Source of the DNA: CBDCIS01 sp965217565
GTDB taxonomy: Bacteria > Chloroflexota > Dehalococcoidia > Lucifugimonadales > CATOSD01
Direction: 5' to 3'
DNA length: 64,000 bases
Assembly: GCA_965217565.1 (NCBI GenBank)
Contig: CBDCIS010000008.1
Span: 226,430 to 290,429, forward strand
Of this stretch, positions 61,162-64,000 are shown in pieces (the stretch's first letter is position 1; each line of letters opens with the position of its first letter). The position numbers and the translations under genes are program-made. The notes under the pieces are model-generated. The model searched no databases. It saw only the letters and a program-made list of their open reading frames with translations, and was not told the origin of the DNA.

Positions 61162-62070
61162 CTAAGTGCCGCGCAGCCGGGGGTCCAGAACGTCCCGGAC
61201 TGCATCTCCCAGCAGGTTGAACCCATATACTGCCAGGCTGAGAGCGACCCCGGGCGCTATCGCCATCCAGGGAGCCAGCTCCGCGTACTGCCGCGCGGCG
61301 CCAAAGAGGTCTCGTCCCCAGGATGGCGTTGGCGGCGGGATGCCCATCCCCAGAAAGCTCAGGGAGGCTTCCGTTGTAATGGCTCCCCCGAGGGTTATGC
61401 TGGCTACCACGATGTAAGGGGCCAGGCAGTTGGGTGTTATGTGGTGGAGCATAATGCGCCAGTCGCCGGCCCCGATGGCCCGTGCAGCCGTGGTATAGTC
61501 CATCTCCTTTACCGCCAGCACCTGGGAGCGCACGACTCTGGCCGCTGAGGGAATGACCACAATGCTGATGGCGAAGATAACGTTGCGCGTGCTTGTGCCT
61601 ATCACGAACATCAACACCATCGCCACAATCAAAGAGGGGAAGGCCCAGACTATGTCCATGAACCGCTGGGCAATTATATCGACCTTGCCTCCCCAGTAGG
61701 CGGTTGCCACCGCAATGAGCGCGCCCGTGCCGGTGCCCAGAAGAGTGGCGGTGACACCCACGAGGAGGGACACGCGCCCACCCCATGCTACCCGGCTGAA
61801 GACGTCCCGGCCGGTGGTGTCTGTCCCCAACCAGTGGAGGGCCGACGGCCCTTGCAGAATGTCGATGCTCAGAGAGTTGGGGTCCACCGGCGCCACCCAG
61901 GGAGCGAATACCGCCAGCAGGCTGATGAACACGAGAAGCAAGAATCCCGCGAACCCCAGCGGTTTCTGGCGTGTCAAGCGCCTCGAAACTCTGAGGGCCG
62001 AGGCAAATCGGTTCTCTTCCAGAGCCGCCCGTCCGGTGCTGGCAGTATTCCTCAACTCAGGCGTACTCAT
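61162..62070 (-). CDS. Peptide-type ABC transporter permease (DppC-like)
   Basis: The 302-residue permease has the extra N-terminal TM helix of the DppC/OppC branch (FAGFLLLVFISLLAVFAPWVAPVD). Five more helices follow, with the EAA-loop TTAARAIGAGDWRIMLHHITPNCLAP. HWLGTDTTGRDVFSRVAWGGRVSLLVG is the family block. ATG 62070 begins the normal N-terminus. It lies 7 bases after the DppB-like gene and is the last gene of the operon. Substrate (di- or oligopeptide, or nickel/sugar relatives) unknown. Confidence 0.88.
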   Translation of the reverse strand: MSTPELRNTASTGRAALEENRFASALRVSRRLTRQKPLGFAGFLLLVFISLLAVFAPWVAPVDPNSLSIDILQGPSALHWLGTDTTGRDVFSRVAWGGRVSLLVGVTATLLGTGTGALIAVATAYWGGKVDIIAQRFMDIVWAFPSLIVAMVLMFVIGTSTRNVIFAISIVVIPSAARVVRSQVLAVKEMDYTTAARAIGAGDWRIMLHHITPNCLAPYIVVASITLGGAITTEASLSFLGMGIPPPTPSWGRDLFGAARQYAELAPWMAIAPGVALSLAVYGFNLLGDAVRDVLDPRLRGT

Positions 62071-62077
62071 TCTTTTC

Positions 62078-63037
62078 TCACTCGTATCGTATGCGCGGAT
62101 TGAGCCAGGCGTACAGAATGTCCACAACCAGGTTCGCCACGGTTACGAAGATAGCGATGGCGAACAGGCTGGCCTGCACGACGTTGTAGTCACGTCGTAT
62201 CGTCGCATCCAGCAGGAAGCGGCCCGCTCCGGGCAGGTTGAAGGCCGCCTCGACCACCACCAGTCCGCCCAGCGCGAAGCCGAACTGCAGGCCCAGAATT
62301 GTAATGACCGGGAGCATGGCGTTTCTCAAGGCGTGCCGCCGAATCACCAGGCGCTCGATAAGTCCCTTGGCCCTGGCCGTCTGTATGTAGTCCTCTCGCA
62401 TGACCTCCAGCAATGAGGAGCGCGCCATGCGAGCGGTGGAGCCTATGAAGGCGAAGGCCACGGCAAACGCGGGAAAGATACCCTGGAAGAAGGCGCGCCC
62501 CGGGTCCTCCCAGAATGGAATATAGTCCAGCGGTGGCAGCCATTGAAAGACACGCAACAGGAAGATGATGATGAGGCCGGCGACCCAGAAGCTGGGCATC
62601 GAAAGACCTGATATGGAGATAATGCGGGCGATGTAGTCGATGGGTGTATCCTGCTTCACCGCAGACAAGATGCCGAGGGGCACGCCTACCACAATCGTCA
62701 GTATGCTGGCAATGATGACCATGTTGATGGATATGGGCAGGCGTTGGACATACTCCTCGACGACGTCGCCGCCGCCCCAGGAGGAAGTCCCGAAGTCGAG
62801 CCGGAACGAGTTTACCAGCCAGGTAACGTACTGAATGTGCAGGGGTCTGTTCAGGCCAAGCTCTTCTCGCTTCTTTTCCAGCAGCTCCTTTGGAACAGCC
62901 TCTCCCCTGCCAGGCTCCGCCAGGGCTATCAGGGCGGGGTCGCCCGGCACGATGCGCATAAGGATAAACACGAGCGTCACGACCGCGTAAACGGTGACGA
63001 CGGCGAGTAGAAGCCTCTTTATGATGTAGTTGCGCAA
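62078..63037 (-). CDS. Peptide-type ABC transporter permease (DppB-like)
   Basis: The 319-residue permease has six TM helices. The N-terminal IIKRLLLAVVTVYAVVTLVFILMRIVPGDP is diagnostic of DppB/OppB proteins. RLPISINMVIIASILTIVVGVPLG and the EAA-loop TARAKGLIERLVIRRHALRNAMLPVITI follow. TTG 63037 is the start, with a weak G-rich site upstream. It follows the binding-protein gene on the same strand after 160 bases containing a dispersed repeat. Confidence 0.88.
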   Translation of the reverse strand: MRNYIIKRLLLAVVTVYAVVTLVFILMRIVPGDPALIALAEPGRGEAVPKELLEKKREELGLNRPLHIQYVTWLVNSFRLDFGTSSWGGGDVVEEYVQRLPISINMVIIASILTIVVGVPLGILSAVKQDTPIDYIARIISISGLSMPSFWVAGLIIIFLLRVFQWLPPLDYIPFWEDPGRAFFQGIFPAFAVAFAFIGSTARMARSSLLEVMREDYIQTARAKGLIERLVIRRHALRNAMLPVITILGLQFGFALGGLVVVEAAFNLPGAGRFLLDATIRRDYNVVQASLFAIAIFVTVANLVVDILYAWLNPRIRYE

Positions 63038-63065
63038 CTTTAGCCCCGCGTATCACACTGCGGCA

Positions 63066-63089
63066 TCTGCTTTCGTGAGATAAGCAGAG
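63066..63089 (-). terminator. Hairpin between binding-protein and permease genes
   Basis: TCTGCTT and AAGCAGA form a 7-bp inverted repeat with a 9-base loop in the gap between the two transporter genes. There is no U-run. It may reduce transcription into the permeases or protect the upstream mRNA 3' end. Confidence 0.3.
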
Positions 63090-63090
63090 C

Positions 63091-63170
63091 CGTTCGCCCT
63101 GAGCTTATCGAAGGGCGCGACCCGAATCGGCGCCCGTTCATGGTTCGGACAAGCTCACCACGAACGGGCT
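63091..63170. repeat. Two palindromic repeat arms (GTTCGCCCTGAGC type)
   Basis: cgttcgccctgagcttatcg and gcccgttcatggttcggaca, the latter followed by agctcaccacgaacgggc, are each internally palindromic and share the core GAGCTTRTCGAA in mirrored order. This wording is familiar from intergenic repeats of many GC-rich environmental bacteria. It lies between two transporter genes. Confidence 0.55.
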
Positions 63171-63197
63171 GGGCCCATCAACCCTGAACAGTTACGG

Positions 63198-64000
63198 CTA
63201 GGGCTGGTCCTCCATCCAGACTTCTTCGAGGGTAACGTTGTTGTAGTAGGCGGGGTCAACGTCGTGGAAGTTCTTGACCCACGGCCACCATGCCATACCC
63301 TCGGCCACCCACCGGACCTGAACGCGCGGCAGGTCGTTGAAGAGCTTGCGCTCCATATCCCAGATGATGCTCTGGCGTTTGGCTTCGTCCAGCTCTGAGA
63401 GCTGCCTGCTGAACATGTCCTCGAAGTCGGAGTCGCAGTAGCCGCTGAAGTTGGCCGACGCTTCGCACAGGAAGTAGTTGCCGTAGAACAGGCTGGGGTT
63501 CAAAACCGGGGCCACGCCGCCGGAGCTCCTCAGCTGGAAGTCTCGCCGATCCGACCTGTCGGTGTAGGTCGCGCGGTCCACGACGTCCTGGACTATCTCC
63601 ACTCCAATCTGCCTGAGCTGGTCCTGTGCAAACTGGGGGGTCAGCCTGCTCTCTCTGGTGTTGAGAACCATCCAGGTCAGCTTGAGCTCGCCCTCCCCGA
63701 AGCCGGCCTGTTCCAGCAGCTGCTTTGCCTGCTCTCTGCGCGCGGGCATGTCGGAGCTGTCCTTCTTGCCGATAAGGCCGTCCAGCTCGTCGCGCGACAG
63801 GCTCCACTTGCTCCACGGGGGCTGAAATCCGCCGGTGTCGCCAGCGCCCTGGTTAAGAATCTGGGTGGAAAGGGCGCGGTCGAGACCCAAGTTGAATGCC
63901 TGCCTGATCATCTGGTCGCCCCATATCGGGTCTGCCACTTGGCCGGACACCGCGTGCCACCAGAGGCGCGGGATTATGGAAACGTTGATGTTCGGGTCGT
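63198..64000 (-). CDS. Peptide-type ABC transporter substrate-binding protein (partial)
   Basis: The frame is open to the window edge, giving about 267 C-terminal residues of a family 5 extracellular solute-binding protein. ADPIWGDQMIRQAFNLGLDRALSTQILNQGAG is the typical lobe-II helix with the DR motif. KQLLEQAGFGEGELKLTWMV, AQDQLRQIGVEIVQDVVDRATYTDR and the late YYNNVTLEEVWMEDQP end block follow. The signal peptide lies beyond the window. It heads the dppBC-like operon. Confidence 0.85.
   Translation of the reverse strand, partial: DPNINVSIIPRLWWHAVSGQVADPIWGDQMIRQAFNLGLDRALSTQILNQGAGDTGGFQPPWSKWSLSRDELDGLIGKKDSSDMPARREQAKQLLEQAGFGEGELKLTWMVLNTRESRLTPQFAQDQLRQIGVEIVQDVVDRATYTDRSDRRDFQLRSSGGVAPVLNPSLFYGNYFLCEASANFSGYCDSDFEDMFSRQLSELDEAKRQSIIWDMERKLFNDLPRVQVRWVAEGMAWWPWVKNFHDVDPAYYNNVTLEEVWMEDQP

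Noticed and set aside
1..64000. CRISPR arrays, tRNA and rRNA genes
   Set aside because: No regularly spaced short direct repeats, no cloverleaf with GTTCRANNC, and no rRNA wording were seen; the only regular repeat is the coding 162-bp unit at 52694.

Overview
The window is a bacterial chromosome segment, GC-rich (about 60% by eye) with frequent GTG and TTG starts. It looks like a Chloroflexota genome, possibly of the Dehalococcoidia/SAR202 type. That is inferred from overall flavour: MaoC-like proteins, an F420-type PPOX enzyme, a GldA/GldFG-like ABC operon, a long-form HPF and a B12-salvage operon. No rRNA or tRNA gene was seen to anchor taxonomy.

Layout. 1-9600: MaoC-like hot-dog proteins, an ABC-2 exporter, an M28-like protein without its metal ligands, threonine dehydratase, class 2 pyrD, a HAD phosphatase, ribokinase and an NHL propeller. 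9860-16100: a stand-alone groL, a three-gene GldA/GldFG/DUF4340-like ABC system, an Lrp-type ligand domain and plsY. 16910-21830 (minus strand): a btuF-btuC-btuD-cobQ operon behind a cobalamin riboswitch with its own terminator. 21860-24110: gyrB with its promoter and a long structured leader. 24200-37300: cysteine synthase, NUDIX, IS481, a flavin enzyme, PPOX, ATL, fumarase alpha/beta, IS1182, sdhCD, a ThDP enzyme and two small ferredoxin-like proteins. 37300-39300: a CfrBI-like restriction-modification pair whose nuclease is interrupted by one TGA. 39570-47470: CvpA, HNH, glyA-hpf with a palindromic promoter/operator, thrC, an acetyltransferase, an MshA-like glycosyltransferase and DUF502.

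47960-55770 is a scarred accessory island. The 5' end of a large DNA methyltransferase gene and the 3' part of a type III-like Res helicase-nuclease gene flank about 4.7 kb of other material. That material holds three copies (two decayed) of a trypsin-like protease gene, a BsuPI-like lipoprotein, an IS1380 remnant, an intact IS5/IS427-type element sitting exactly in the last good protease copy, and a K319/PKD plus TSP1-like repeat protein broken by a frameshift and a stop.

55860-64000: a two-domain GNAT, a VapBC pair, a candidate structured leader RNA with interleaved helices and an intrinsic terminator ahead of a sirohaem sulfite/nitrite reductase and hemD, an EVE protein and the end of an oligopeptide-type ABC transporter operon. 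A dispersed palindromic intergenic repeat (core GGGCAACCACAAGGGATTG followed by CCCCTAC) recurs between 170 and 36150, and IS1182 has inserted into one copy.
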